Of a stretch of 64,000 nucleotides of DNA, positions 52,872 to 60,265 are shown in pieces; position 1 is the first letter of the stretch, and each line of letters starts with the position of its first letter. A program made the position numbers and the translations under genes. The stretch comes from an uncultured Lachnospiraceae bacterium. GTDB lineage: Bacteria > Bacillota > Clostridia > Lachnospirales > Lachnospiraceae. The notes under the pieces are model-generated. The model was not told the DNA's origin and made no database searches. It was given only the letters and a program-made list of their open reading frames with translations. The stretch covers positions 346,973 through 410,972 of the forward strand of contig CAIFEV010000002.1 in the NCBI GenBank assembly GCA_903789615.1, in the 5' to 3' direction.

Positions 52872-54620
52872 TCAGGCCTTCCCGGCGGCCTTTCTTCTGG
52901 CTGCCTGCGCCTTGAACGCGTTGATGGCCTCAACAACCAGGAACAGGGCCAGGATCACCATGACAATGGCGAAGATGAGCTGGAACCACACGCCCCATAC
53001 CGGCGTCTTGATGTTGGCGTATCCGGATGCGATCGTCGCAATCCCGCTCTGAACCTTCATGACAAGCATCGTGATGGTCGCGCAGAGCATGAACACCATC
53101 GGAATGTAGAACATCTTGTTGTTCTTTCCGACCTCGCCCAGCCAGCAGCACACGGCAAGAAGCGCGATGCCGGCCAGAAGCTGGTTGGCGGCGCCAAACA
53201 GCGCCCAGATCGCCGACAGCGACATGCCGCCCAGCGTCGATCCGATGATAACCATCAGAGCCGTTGCGAATAAAGGATTGGCCAGAAGCTTGCGGACGCC
53301 CTTCGCCTCTTTCCAGCTTGCCTCTCCCTCGTGCAGGAACAGCTCGGCGAACATGAAGCGGGACAGACGGGTCGCGGTGTCAAGCGAAGTCAGGGCGAAC
53401 ACGGATACCGCCAGCGTGAGCATCGCGTAGATTCTCGTATACACGACGCTGCCCTCGTCACCGAACATCAGCGCAATACCGCCGGCAAATGCCGCCGACG
53501 GCGAGCCGAAGCCGCCGCTGATGTACTTCTGATATACGGCACCCAGCGCCACGATGGAGATAATGCCCAGCGCGGACTCGATGAGCATCGAGCCGTAGGC
53601 GATCGGCTGTGCGTGCTTTTCGTTGTCAAGCTGCTTGCTGGTTGTGCCGGAGGCGATCAGGGCGTGGAAGCCGGAGCAGGCTCCGCAGGCCACCGTCACA
53701 AACAGCGCCGGGAACAGCGGTCCGATGGACGAGTTCCAGCCGGTGAAAGCCGGAATGTCAAACTCGGCACGGCCGGTCACAGCCGTGGAGAAAATTCCGA
53801 TGACCGCCAGAATCATCATGGCGTAGAGCAGGAAGCTGGAGAGATAGTCACGGGGCTGCAGCAGGATCCAAACCGGAACCAGCGACGCGATGGCGATATA
53901 CACGGCAACAAATACGATCCAGCCGGTGCGGTTCATCGCAAAGCCGATGCGCACGCCGAAAACAAGCGCTGCCACGATGCCGATGATACCGATGATGGTC
54001 GCCGGACCCGTCTTAAGCCCCGCCCGGTTGGTGAGCAGGCCGTAGATAATCGCCAGGAAAATGAACAGAATCGAGACGATCGCTGTGGTCTGGTTGCCGG
54101 TCGGGCCGCTCACAAAGCCGAAGTGCGCTCCGGCAGCGAACTCGTCCGGTGTCGTGTAGAACGTCCCGGCCACGATATTTACAAAGGAAGCGATAACCAG
54201 AATAAGAACCAGAAGGCAGAAAAGAATGAACAGCTTCTGCGCTCTCCTTCCCATGGTATCCTTAATGATCTCGCCGATCGACTTGCCGTCATGACGGATG
54301 GACGCGAACAGCGAGCCGAAATCCTGCACGCCGCCGAAGAAAATTCCGCCGATGATGCACCATAAGAATACCGGGAGCCATCCGAACACAGACGCCTGAA
54401 TCGGTCCGTTGATCGGGCCGGCGCCGGCGATGGATGAGAAATGATGGCCCATCAGGACCTGCGGCTTTGCCGCCACGTAGTCGACGCCGTCTTCCAGCGT
54501 CTGCGAGGGAACTTCCCGCTTCGGGTCAATTCCCCAGGTTTTGGCCAGCCAGCCGCCATAGCAGATATACCCCACTACCAGGCAGACAAGGGCTGCGACC
54601 AGGATCAATACACCTGTCAT
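52872..54620 (-). CDS. cstA: Carbon starvation protein A (peptide/pyruvate transporter family)
   Basis: About 582 residues from ATG 54620 (GAGGAG upstream). It has many membrane helices and the family blocks VGYICYGGWLAKTWGIDPKREVPSQTLEDGVDYVAAKP, HHFSSIAGAGPINGPIQASVFGWLPVFLWCIIGGIFFGGVQDFGSLFASIRHDGKSIGE, and VTVACGACSGFHALIASGTTSKQL. CstA proteins import peptides or pyruvate under carbon limitation. A 200-residue uncharacterised gene lies 75 bases upstream on the same strand and may be part of the unit. An upstream in-frame Met at 54692 would run over that gap without a ribosome site. Confidence 0.95.
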   Translation of the reverse strand: MTGVLILVAALVCLVVGYICYGGWLAKTWGIDPKREVPSQTLEDGVDYVAAKPQVLMGHHFSSIAGAGPINGPIQASVFGWLPVFLWCIIGGIFFGGVQDFGSLFASIRHDGKSIGEIIKDTMGRRAQKLFILFCLLVLILVIASFVNIVAGTFYTTPDEFAAGAHFGFVSGPTGNQTTAIVSILFIFLAIIYGLLTNRAGLKTGPATIIGIIGIVAALVFGVRIGFAMNRTGWIVFVAVYIAIASLVPVWILLQPRDYLSSFLLYAMMILAVIGIFSTAVTGRAEFDIPAFTGWNSSIGPLFPALFVTVACGACSGFHALIASGTTSKQLDNEKHAQPIAYGSMLIESALGIISIVALGAVYQKYISGGFGSPSAAFAGGIALMFGDEGSVVYTRIYAMLTLAVSVFALTSLDTATRLSRFMFAELFLHEGEASWKEAKGVRKLLANPLFATALMVIIGSTLGGMSLSAIWALFGAANQLLAGIALLAVCCWLGEVGKNNKMFYIPMVFMLCATITMLVMKVQSGIATIASGYANIKTPVWGVWFQLIFAIVMVILALFLVVEAINAFKAQAARRKAAGKA

Positions 54621-54695
54621 ACTTACACTCCTCTTTTTTCCTCTTTTTATAAATTCAACGCCTGCAGAACTGCCCCCTGCCTGCCGCGTCAAATC

Positions 54696-55298
54696 TCAGA
54701 TACCTTTCAGATACCGCTTCAGGGTGTCACCCGTCCGGCTGAAATACCGCCTCCCGGTGGAAAGCTCAACCACGGCCGTCCGGCTCTCGCTCCAGCCCTG
54801 CAGCCCAAACCGGTAGCTTCTGTAATGCCGGGACTTCCGGATCTGCCGCACGGCGTCCTCTGCAACCGTCCACGCGAGGATAATCAGGATCACATCGGAG
54901 TTGCGGTGGTGCGCTCCCACCGTGGCGCGGGCCAGTCCCGTCTCCCAGGCCTTCTCCTGAAGCGCCTCAAACTCCTGCGCGGAAAGCACATCTCTCACCG
55001 CGAAAAAGACAAATTCCCGCGAATCCATCTCGGTGATCTTAGCCGACCGGATCAGCAGAAATTCCTCTCCGTGCATGCGGAATTCGGCTTCCGCGTCAAA
55101 AGGTACAAGCGGTGCATCCCGGTTGATATCGTAATATCCGGCGAAAACCTGCAGAACTTTTTCAAGTCCGCTTCTGAGTTCTTCGTCGTGCAGCGCCACG
55201 CGTCCGGCCCGTCCTTTCCGTAAGGTAAATAAACTCTGCTTTTCAGAGAAAGATTTCAAACATTTTAGCACGTTACCATGTCCGCGTCCAGCGCACAT
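54696..55298 (-). CDS. Uncharacterised protein upstream of cstA
   Basis: A 200-residue soluble protein, not assigned to a known family. ATG 55298 is chosen because AGGAAAGG lies just upstream and because earlier sequence falls into the terminator of the preceding gene. The sequence is mixed alpha/beta with many charged residues. Conspicuous parts are RMHGEEFLLIRSAKITEMDSREFVFFAVRDVLSAQEFEALQEKAWETGLARATVGAHHRNSDVILIILA and a C-terminal FSRTGDTLKRYLKGI. There is no signal peptide or membrane helix. Its place directly before cstA suggests a linked regulatory or accessory role, but nothing in the sequence shows what it does. Confidence 0.75.
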   Translation of the reverse strand: MCAGRGHGNVLKCLKSFSEKQSLFTLRKGRAGRVALHDEELRSGLEKVLQVFAGYYDINRDAPLVPFDAEAEFRMHGEEFLLIRSAKITEMDSREFVFFAVRDVLSAQEFEALQEKAWETGLARATVGAHHRNSDVILIILAWTVAEDAVRQIRKSRHYRSYRFGLQGWSESRTAVVELSTGRRYFSRTGDTLKRYLKGI

Positions 55299-55319
55299 TT
55301 GCCTTTCCTGTGGCGAAAC

Positions 55320-55367
55320 GAAAAAAAAAGCTCCCGGCCACGGCGGCGTGGGCACGTGACCGGAAGC
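55320..55367 (-). terminator. Terminator of the GltS-like transporter gene
   Basis: A 13-base-pair stem (55330-55342 with 55355-55367, two G-U pairs) and a 12-base loop, followed in the minus direction by about ten T residues. Confidence 0.92.
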
Positions 55368-55426
55368 CCTGTATCAGCTTTCGGAAGAAGAACGGCCTTC
55401 TCCTTCCGGGCCCGATACAAACAGGT

Positions 55427-56611
55427 TTACTGGAAGATGATCGGAGCGATCACACCGGCGATCGCCACGGAGGCGATGGTCACGGTTGTGAAGCCGGCCA
55501 CGATCAGGGTCGGCATGATCTTGTTCAGAAGTTTCTCCGACTTCTCCTCATCCAGATTGAAACTCTCCACAACGTCTCTGGAAATAATCTCCGTCAGCGG
55601 ATACCCGAACATCGCGGAAAGCGCCGCCGCGGAACCGAGTCTCCAGTCCACTTTGAGGATCTTTGCGACGATGGCGCCGCCCAGTGTCAGGGATGCCGCG
55701 CCGATGAGCAGGAACACGATCGCCGGGGCGAGCATGTTGCCGAAGGACTCCAGTGTCAGGCTGCGGAAGCTGTTCGGCAGCGTCATGACAAGGCCCATCA
55801 GCAGGAAGTTCATATAGCCGGCCTTGCTGAGCGACTGCGGCTCCAGGAAACCGAGCTCTGTGAAAATGATACCGAAAATCAGGACGGATACAGCCGCTGG
55901 AAACGTGCCGCCTGTCGCGGCGGAAACCAGATAGCCGATCAGTGCGACGATGAGAAGTCTCGCGACGATATTGCTGCTGTCGTTCATGATCTGCGGGAAG
56001 CCCTTGATGACCTTGAAACTCGGGAACCGGCTCTTCTTACCGTTATCACTGTCCTTTAAATACTCACCGCTCTTGACCAGGCTGTTCGCATACGATCTTG
56101 TGAGAAGCGAGGAAAGCGGCACGGCAAAGAATGTCTGCAGAGAGCAGAGAAGCGAGGCGAACGCGCCGAAATCCGGCTTTCCGGCCGCCTCTGCCGCGTT
56201 GGCGACAAGGCCGGTCGCAACCAGACCGCCCGCAACCGGCGGAAGGGCACTCAGCGTGTACTCTATGCCAAACAGCGGAAGCCCGATCACAAGGAAGAAC
56301 ACGGCCATGACAGCCATTCCGCCCAGGCATACCACGACAGTCTTCCACTCTCTGAGCAGCTGCTTCAGCTCGATCATCGTGCCGAGGTTGGTGACCAGAA
56401 GCAGAATACCAAAAGAACTGATGACGGTTACCACGCCGGTGTTGGTGAGTGTATCCGACGGGAAAAGTCCGGTGATAAATGCAATCAGATATACCGCGCT
56501 GAGGAACAGAGCTTCAACGATGACGCCCTTCGTCTTCTGCGCGATGACATGACCGATCGCAAAAAGCACCATGTAAACGGTTATTGCAACCAATGCATTG
56601 TCCCAAGCCAT
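55427..56611 (-). CDS. Predicted multi-pass transporter, GltS-like
   Basis: About 394 residues from ATG 56611, 9 bases after GAGGAGG; the codon 18 bases earlier overlaps that ribosome site. About eleven membrane helices are evident, in two halves separated by a charged loop near 195-215 (SGEYLKDSDNGKKSRFPSF). Segments such as GILLLVTNLGTMIELKQLLREWKTVVV and LPPVAGGLVATGLVANAA recall glutamate:sodium symporter (GltS/ESS) and related CPA/AT-type transporters, but the match is weak and the substrate is not assigned. It is a single-gene unit with its own promoter and terminator. Confidence 0.7.
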   Translation of the reverse strand: MAWDNALVAITVYMVLFAIGHVIAQKTKGVIVEALFLSAVYLIAFITGLFPSDTLTNTGVVTVISSFGILLLVTNLGTMIELKQLLREWKTVVVCLGGMAVMAVFFLVIGLPLFGIEYTLSALPPVAGGLVATGLVANAAEAAGKPDFGAFASLLCSLQTFFAVPLSSLLTRSYANSLVKSGEYLKDSDNGKKSRFPSFKVIKGFPQIMNDSSNIVARLLIVALIGYLVSAATGGTFPAAVSVLIFGIIFTELGFLEPQSLSKAGYMNFLLMGLVMTLPNSFRSLTLESFGNMLAPAIVFLLIGAASLTLGGAIVAKILKVDWRLGSAAALSAMFGYPLTEIISRDVVESFNLDEEKSEKLLNKIMPTLIVAGFTTVTIASVAIAGVIAPIIFQ

Positions 56612-56700
56612 GAAACAAATCCTCCTCATATCCTTTATTCAATCAGAGGATAGTTCTGACAGCGGCCGCAGCAGTCACAGCTATCCTGAAATTACAAGGA

Positions 56701-56729
56701 ATTTTACACTTCTCCTTTAATTTTTTCAA
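56701..56729 (-). promoter_or_regulatory. Promoter of the GltS-like gene
   Basis: Minus-strand TTGAAA (56724-56729), a 17-base spacer and TAAAAT (56701-56706), about 90 bases upstream of the start in an AT-rich gap. Confidence 0.7.
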
Positions 56730-56784
56730 TTCAATTTTAAGATTTTCTTCATTCTTTTTAGATTCTGTATACGATTCCGGCCTT

Positions 56785-57123
56785 TCATACCCGGTTTCCG
56801 CCGATACTCCCCGTCCGGATGCCCTTCCAGCTTACTTTTTTAAAGGGCCCTATCTTTTTCATGGCAAATGTGACCGTGTCCTCATAGATCAGATGGTACG
56901 GCGGAAACAGCACCCGCAGCCCGGGATCCGGCAGCTGTCTCACGCTGTACCGTTTTGCCGCCAGCCCGTCCGCTCTCCGGTCATTCATCAGCTGTACGAA
57001 AATTTCCGCTATCTCGATCTCACTGTGCTCTGCCTGCGCCACCTGGACCACGATATTTCTCTTTCCCGTATCCTTCATATACGAAACCAGCTCCGGTTCA
57101 ACGACGATCTGAATATCTCTCAT
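56785..57123 (-). CDS. Small conserved-looking protein of unknown function
   Basis: A 112-residue soluble protein beginning MRDIQIVVEPELVSYMKDTGKRNIVVQVAQAEHSEIE. It has no cysteines, no signal and no membrane helix. The opening beta-alpha-beta pattern and the line-up of VVEPELVSYMKDTGKRNIVVQV with the HesB/IscA-like start of CC/Se-motif proteins suggest a distantly related fold, but the metal-binding cysteines of those families are absent. The middle (RVLFPPYHLIYEDTVTFAMKKIGPFKKVSWKGI) is beta-rich. AGGAGGGACTCTGT precedes the start. It lies alone between the GltS-like gene and the divergent Hsp20 promoter. Confidence 0.65.
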   Translation of the reverse strand: MRDIQIVVEPELVSYMKDTGKRNIVVQVAQAEHSEIEIAEIFVQLMNDRRADGLAAKRYSVRQLPDPGLRVLFPPYHLIYEDTVTFAMKKIGPFKKVSWKGIRTGSIGGNRV

Positions 57124-57238
57124 ACAGAGTCCCTCCTGCTTTACGGCCGCAGCCCTTTGTGTAAGTCTACCACACCGGAAATCGCTGCGGCTTTATAAGA
57201 AGTATTTTTACACGAAGCTTCATTTGTCAGGAGAAAAA

Positions 57239-57265
57239 TTAGCACTCACCTCTTGACAGTGCTAA
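57239..57265. promoter_or_regulatory. CIRCE element (HrcA operator)
   Basis: TTAGCACTC-N9-CAGTGCTAA: 17 of the 18 consensus arm positions match (one G to C change at the first base of the right arm). It overlaps the -35 of the Hsp20 promoter, the classic position for HrcA repression of heat-shock genes. Confidence 0.93.
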
Positions 57266-57280
57266 TAATAATGCTATAAT
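57253..57280 (+). promoter_or_regulatory. Promoter of hsp20
   Basis: TTGACA (57253-57258), a 16-base spacer and a perfect TATAAT (57275-57280). Transcription would begin near 57287, leaving a leader of about 150 bases that contains a perfect 12-base palindrome at 57356-57367 (CCCTCCGGAGGG). No other feature is seen in the 312-base gap 57124-57435. Confidence 0.88.
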
Positions 57281-57435
57281 GCAGGATGTAAACAGAAAGA
57301 GGGAATGAAGAGAGGAATCCGGAAGACCGAAGAGGATCCGGAAAGCTCTTAAAAGCCCTCCGGAGGGTTACATCTAAACGCAGCAATTCAGAACAGCATC
57401 CTGAATAATTTCTAAGCAAGAAGGAGGAATGGCTT

Positions 57436-57891
57436 ATGATGTTCCCGAGTATCTTTGGTGAGAATTTGATGGATGATTGGTTTGATGACGATTTCGACGA
57501 CGCTTTCTTTGGCAGGAAGAGTCCACTGTACGGCAAGAATGCGGCGAGAGTCATGAAGACGGATGTCCGTGAGAACAGCGACAGCTACGACATCGCGATT
57601 GATCTTCCGGGATTTAAGAAGGATGAGATCGCGGTACAGCTCAAGGACGGATGTCTGAACATCGCCGCTGCCAAGAAGCTTGACAAGGACGAGAAGGACA
57701 AGAAGACCGGACGGCTGATCCGCCAGGAGCGCTATGCCGGCAGCCTCGCGAGAAGCTTCTATGTCGGCGATGAGCTGAAGCAGGAAGACATCCACGCGAA
57801 GTACGAAAACGGTGTCCTTTCCATCAACATTCCGAAGAAGGAAGCGCAGAAGAAAGTCGACGGCGGCAGCACCATCGCCATCGAAGGGTAA
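57436..57891 (+). CDS. hsp20: Hsp20 / alpha-crystallin family small heat-shock protein
   Basis: A 151-residue chaperone. The N-terminal arm (to ~35) has the acidic LMDDWFDDDFDDAFFG. The alpha-crystallin domain runs from about 38 to 140 (VRENSDSYDIAIDLPGFKKDEIAVQLKDGCLNI ... YAGSLARSFYVGDELKQEDIHAKYENGVLSINIPK), and the C-terminal IxI motif is present as IAI. It holds unfolding proteins soluble. AAGGAGG lies 8 bases before the ATG. Control by HrcA is directly supported by the CIRCE site. It is monocistronic, with a terminator just downstream. Confidence 0.97.
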   Translation: MMFPSIFGENLMDDWFDDDFDDAFFGRKSPLYGKNAARVMKTDVRENSDSYDIAIDLPGFKKDEIAVQLKDGCLNIAAAKKLDKDEKDKKTGRLIRQERYAGSLARSFYVGDELKQEDIHAKYENGVLSINIPKKEAQKKVDGGSTIAIEG

Positions 57892-57927
57892 CCGGAAAGG
57901 ATAACCGGAAGTCAGCAGACTGGTGCG

Positions 57928-57954
57928 GCTGGGGCGTAAAGCCCCGGCTTTTTT
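57928..57954 (+). terminator. Terminator of hsp20
   Basis: GCTGGGGC / GCCCCGGC stem (one G-T pair) with a 5-base loop followed by six T residues, about 37 bases after the Hsp20 stop. Confidence 0.9.
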
Positions 57955-57962
57955 CATGTCTT

Positions 57963-58289
57963 CTAAAAGAACAGCTGCAGAAGCAGCATATATGTAAGCG
58001 TGCCGCCAGCCATCGGCAGGATCATGTTCCGCTTCCAGACATACAGACCGATCGTCACGAGACACGCGATGAGCTCCGGAATGCCGTGAGGCGGGGCCGC
58101 AAGGCTGACATGCCGCAGGCAGTACACGACCAGCAGCCCGAACACCGCCGGCCCGAGCACCTTACCCAGATACGTGATGACCGCCGGAACCTTCCGCCCC
58201 TCCGGAAACAGCACATACGGCAGGAAGCGGGTCGTGACCGTCGCCGCTGCCACGAGCGCAAAGGTTATCGCCATTTGTCCTCTTGTCAT
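57963..58289 (-). CDS. azlD: AzlD family branched-chain amino acid exporter subunit
   Basis: A 108-residue protein with four hydrophobic helices (MAITFALVAAATVTTRFLPYVLFP, VITYLGKVLGPAVFGLLVVYCL, IPELIACLVTIGLYVW, LPMAGGTLTYMLLLQLFF). FLPYVLFP and the length fit AzlD. With AzlC it forms the two-component exporter for branched-chain amino acids and analogues. It overlaps the azlC stop by 4 bases. Confidence 0.92.
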   Translation of the reverse strand: MTRGQMAITFALVAAATVTTRFLPYVLFPEGRKVPAVITYLGKVLGPAVFGLLVVYCLRHVSLAAPPHGIPELIACLVTIGLYVWKRNMILPMAGGTLTYMLLLQLFF

Positions 58290-59032
58290 GCCTGCTCCTC
58301 CTCTTTCTTCCTTTCAAGCGGTTTCCGGACGGCCAGCAGCGCCGCCAGGATCAGTACCATCGACGGTATCATAAAACGGTCCGGTCCGAAGAGCAGCAGA
58401 CACATAAACGACGCGCCAAGCCCGATGAGCTCCGGTATATGGTCCCGGATGCAGCCTTTCAGACGCGTGCCGTCCTTCTCCCACTGCGCCAGCAGGATGA
58501 CGATGAACATCGCCGTCATCACGAAATCCAGCCCCTCCGTGTCAAATGTGAGAAACCGCCCGAAAAACGCGCCGAGTGTGGCGCCGCCCACCCAGTACAG
58601 CTGATCCAGAAACGACACCCAGAAATAAAACCAGCTCTTCTCTATGCCCTCCGGGATATCCGCTCCATAATTCACGGCAAATGTCTCGTCACTCGTTGTA
58701 TAGATCAGATAAAATTTCTTCCATCCGGTATTCCCGTACTTCGGCAGCATCGCAAGCCCGTAAAACAGATGCCTCGCGCCCACCATGAAGGCCGTGGCCA
58801 TGGCGGAAACCGGGTCAAACGACGAGGCAAGGATCTCCACCATCAGAAACTCCATGGAACCGGTGTAAATCACCGCTGCCGTCAGCGTCGGCAGCCAGGA
58901 CGGAAACCCGGCGCTTTGCATGAGCAGACCATACGTGACCCCTAAGAATACATACCCCGTCATGACCGGAATCGTCAGCGGAAAACTGCACGAAAGTGCC
59001 TGCATCACCGGTCCTCTTCCTTTTCTTTTCAT
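58286..59032 (-). CDS. azlC: AzlC family branched-chain amino acid exporter subunit
   Basis: About 248 residues. The N-terminal block SFPLTIPVMTGYVFLGVTYGLLMQSAGFPSWLPTLTAAVIYTGSMEFL is the AzlC signature. MATAFMVGARHLFYGLAML and IYTTSDETFAVNY are also conserved, with about six helices in total. ATG 59032 is preferred because AAAAGG lies 6 bases upstream; the ATG at 59047 lacks a close site. It is the large subunit of the AzlCD exporter and diverges from a Crp/Fnr-type regulator gene, which may control it. Confidence 0.92.
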   Translation of the reverse strand: MKRKGRGPVMQALSCSFPLTIPVMTGYVFLGVTYGLLMQSAGFPSWLPTLTAAVIYTGSMEFLMVEILASSFDPVSAMATAFMVGARHLFYGLAMLPKYGNTGWKKFYLIYTTSDETFAVNYGADIPEGIEKSWFYFWVSFLDQLYWVGGATLGAFFGRFLTFDTEGLDFVMTAMFIVILLAQWEKDGTRLKGCIRDHIPELIGLGASFMCLLLFGPDRFMIPSMVLILAALLAVRKPLERKKEEEQA

Positions 59033-59102
59033 ATTCTGCCTTTTCATCCGGTACCTGTATATCCCCTCACAGCCCTGCAGGAGTGCCCGCCAGGGCAGCG
59101 GT

Positions 59103-59119
59103 TCTGCTATTATAGCAGA
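59103..59119. promoter_or_regulatory. Inverted repeat over the azlC -10 region
   Basis: TCTGCTA-TTA-TAGCAGA, with perfect 7-base arms. On the minus strand the centre contains TGCTATAAT, an extended -10 promoter for azlC. The half-site TCTGCTA recurs at 59161-59167, in the promoter of the divergent regulator gene. Confidence 0.5.
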
Positions 59120-59162
59120 TTGTGCTTCCGCTCACCTGCCGATACCAAAAATACGGCGTTTC

Positions 59163-59171
59163 TGCTACAAT
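59163..59171 (+). promoter_or_regulatory. Extended -10 promoter of the Crp/Fnr-type gene
   Basis: TGCTACAAT (TG-N-TACAAT) lies 74 bases before the chosen start. No good -35 is visible, as expected for an extended -10 or activator-dependent promoter. Confidence 0.45.
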
Positions 59172-59244
59172 ACATGTGGTACGGACAACAAACCTGCATC
59201 TGCCCTATGCGGCAGATGCGCGCAGCACAAAAATAAGGTTCATG

Positions 59245-59964
59245 ATGGCAGATTCAGGCAATACAAAAACAGACGTCCGAAAGCTGAGTGAGCGCGATAC
59301 AGAAGTAATCCGCCGCTCCGCTCTGTTTGCGGGGACGGAAAAAGATGATCTTCTTTCGCTTCTCTCGTGCCTGAACGCGCGGAAAAAAGCGTTTTCAAAG
59401 GGAGAGTGGATCCTTGAGGCCGGTGAAAAGACAAACGGCGCCGGGCTGCTTCTGTCCGGAAGCGCCCACATCGAGCGGTACGATTACTGGGGAAACCGGC
59501 ACATCGTGAACGCCATTCTGTCGGGGGATCTCTTCGGCGAGAGCTATGCTGCCGTCCCGGAAAGTGTCATGAACGTCAGCGTGCAGGCGGATGAGGATCT
59601 GTCTGTTCTGTTTCTGGACCTGGGAAAGACGATGCACATGTGCAGCTCCGCGTGTTCCTTTCACAGCCGCCTGATCGGGAATCTTGTGAAGCTGCTCGCG
59701 CAGCGCAACCTGACACTGAACGAAAAGCTGACCTGCATCACACAGCACACGATGCGCGACAAGATCCTCTCCTATCTCTCTTCCCAGTCCATCCGCTGCC
59801 ACTCTGCGTATTTTGATATTCCCTTTGACCGCCAGCAGCTGGCGGATTACCTGAACGCCGAGCGGAGTGCTCTCTCAAAGGAACTTTCAAAACTGAAAAA
59901 AGAAGGCGTCATTGATTATCAGAAAAATCACTTCCGCCTTCTGGTGCCGGTAGAGCAAAAATAA
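59245..59964 (+). CDS. Crp/Fnr family transcriptional regulator
   Basis: About 239 residues. An N-terminal cyclic-nucleotide-binding-like beta barrel (about 18-140) contains GEWILEAGEKTNGAGLLLSGSAHIERYDYWGNRHIV and GDLFGES. A dimer helix has HMCSSACSFHSRLIGNLVKLLAQRNLTLNEKL, and a C-terminal winged helix (about 170-235) carries IPFDRQQLADYLNAERSALSKELSKLKKEGVIDY. Cys-x3-Cys near the dimer helix is common in Clostridial homologues and might sense redox or metal. TAAGG precedes two successive ATGs (59242 and 59245). It diverges from azlCD. Confidence 0.92.
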   Translation: MADSGNTKTDVRKLSERDTEVIRRSALFAGTEKDDLLSLLSCLNARKKAFSKGEWILEAGEKTNGAGLLLSGSAHIERYDYWGNRHIVNAILSGDLFGESYAAVPESVMNVSVQADEDLSVLFLDLGKTMHMCSSACSFHSRLIGNLVKLLAQRNLTLNEKLTCITQHTMRDKILSYLSSQSIRCHSAYFDIPFDRQQLADYLNAERSALSKELSKLKKEGVIDYQKNHFRLLVPVEQK

Positions 59965-59969
59965 AAAAA

Positions 59970-60012
59970 TGTTCCTGGGGGATTCGGACCCCCGACCCCT
60001 CGCTTAGGAGAA
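59970..60012 (-). tRNA. tRNA-Arg(CCU)-like 3' fragment, probable attachment-site remnant
   Basis: Minus-strand sequence reads CTCCTAA (an anticodon-loop-like heptamer with CCT), then a T arm (GGGGG-TCCGAAT-CCCCC) and an acceptor-like AGGAACA followed by seven T residues. The expected 5' acceptor strand, D arm and matching 5' anticodon stem are missing from the adjoining 60013-60050 sequence. Position 55 of the T loop appears to be C rather than the invariant U. So this is a 3' piece, not a working tRNA. Such fragments mark where an element integrated into a tRNA gene. Confidence 0.5.
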
Positions 60013-60051
60013 CCATTGGACCCTTGGCATCTGTGTTCACCTATGTATAAG

Positions 60052-60077
60052 AAAGCCGCTGTCCGTCAGGCTTTTTT
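60052..60077 (+). terminator. Terminator downstream of the Crp/Fnr-type gene
   Basis: AAAGCC / GGCTTT stem with an 11-base loop followed by a run of T residues. The rest of the 301-base gene-free stretch 59965-60265 holds the tRNA-like fragment and a loose inverted repeat TTTAGCA / TGCTAAA near 60140-60166; nothing else is recognised. Confidence 0.55.
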
Positions 60078-60265
60078 CGTATTCCGAATTCTTTTCGGTT
60101 CACAAAAGTCCGTCCGAGTCGTTAGAAGTTTACGCCTTCATTTTAGCAGATTTTTAGATTTTGCTAAAGAAGGGAAAAGGATCATTTGCAGCTATCGCCA
60201 ATATTAGACGCTGCGGCGCATCAACTCACAAACTTTCATCCTTGGCTTTCTGTTCAGGTTGTTCG

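Noticed and set aside
59968..60040. Complete tRNA gene
   Set aside because: Only the T arm, acceptor 3' strand and an anticodon-loop-like heptamer are recognisable; no 5' acceptor, D arm or anticodon stem partner.
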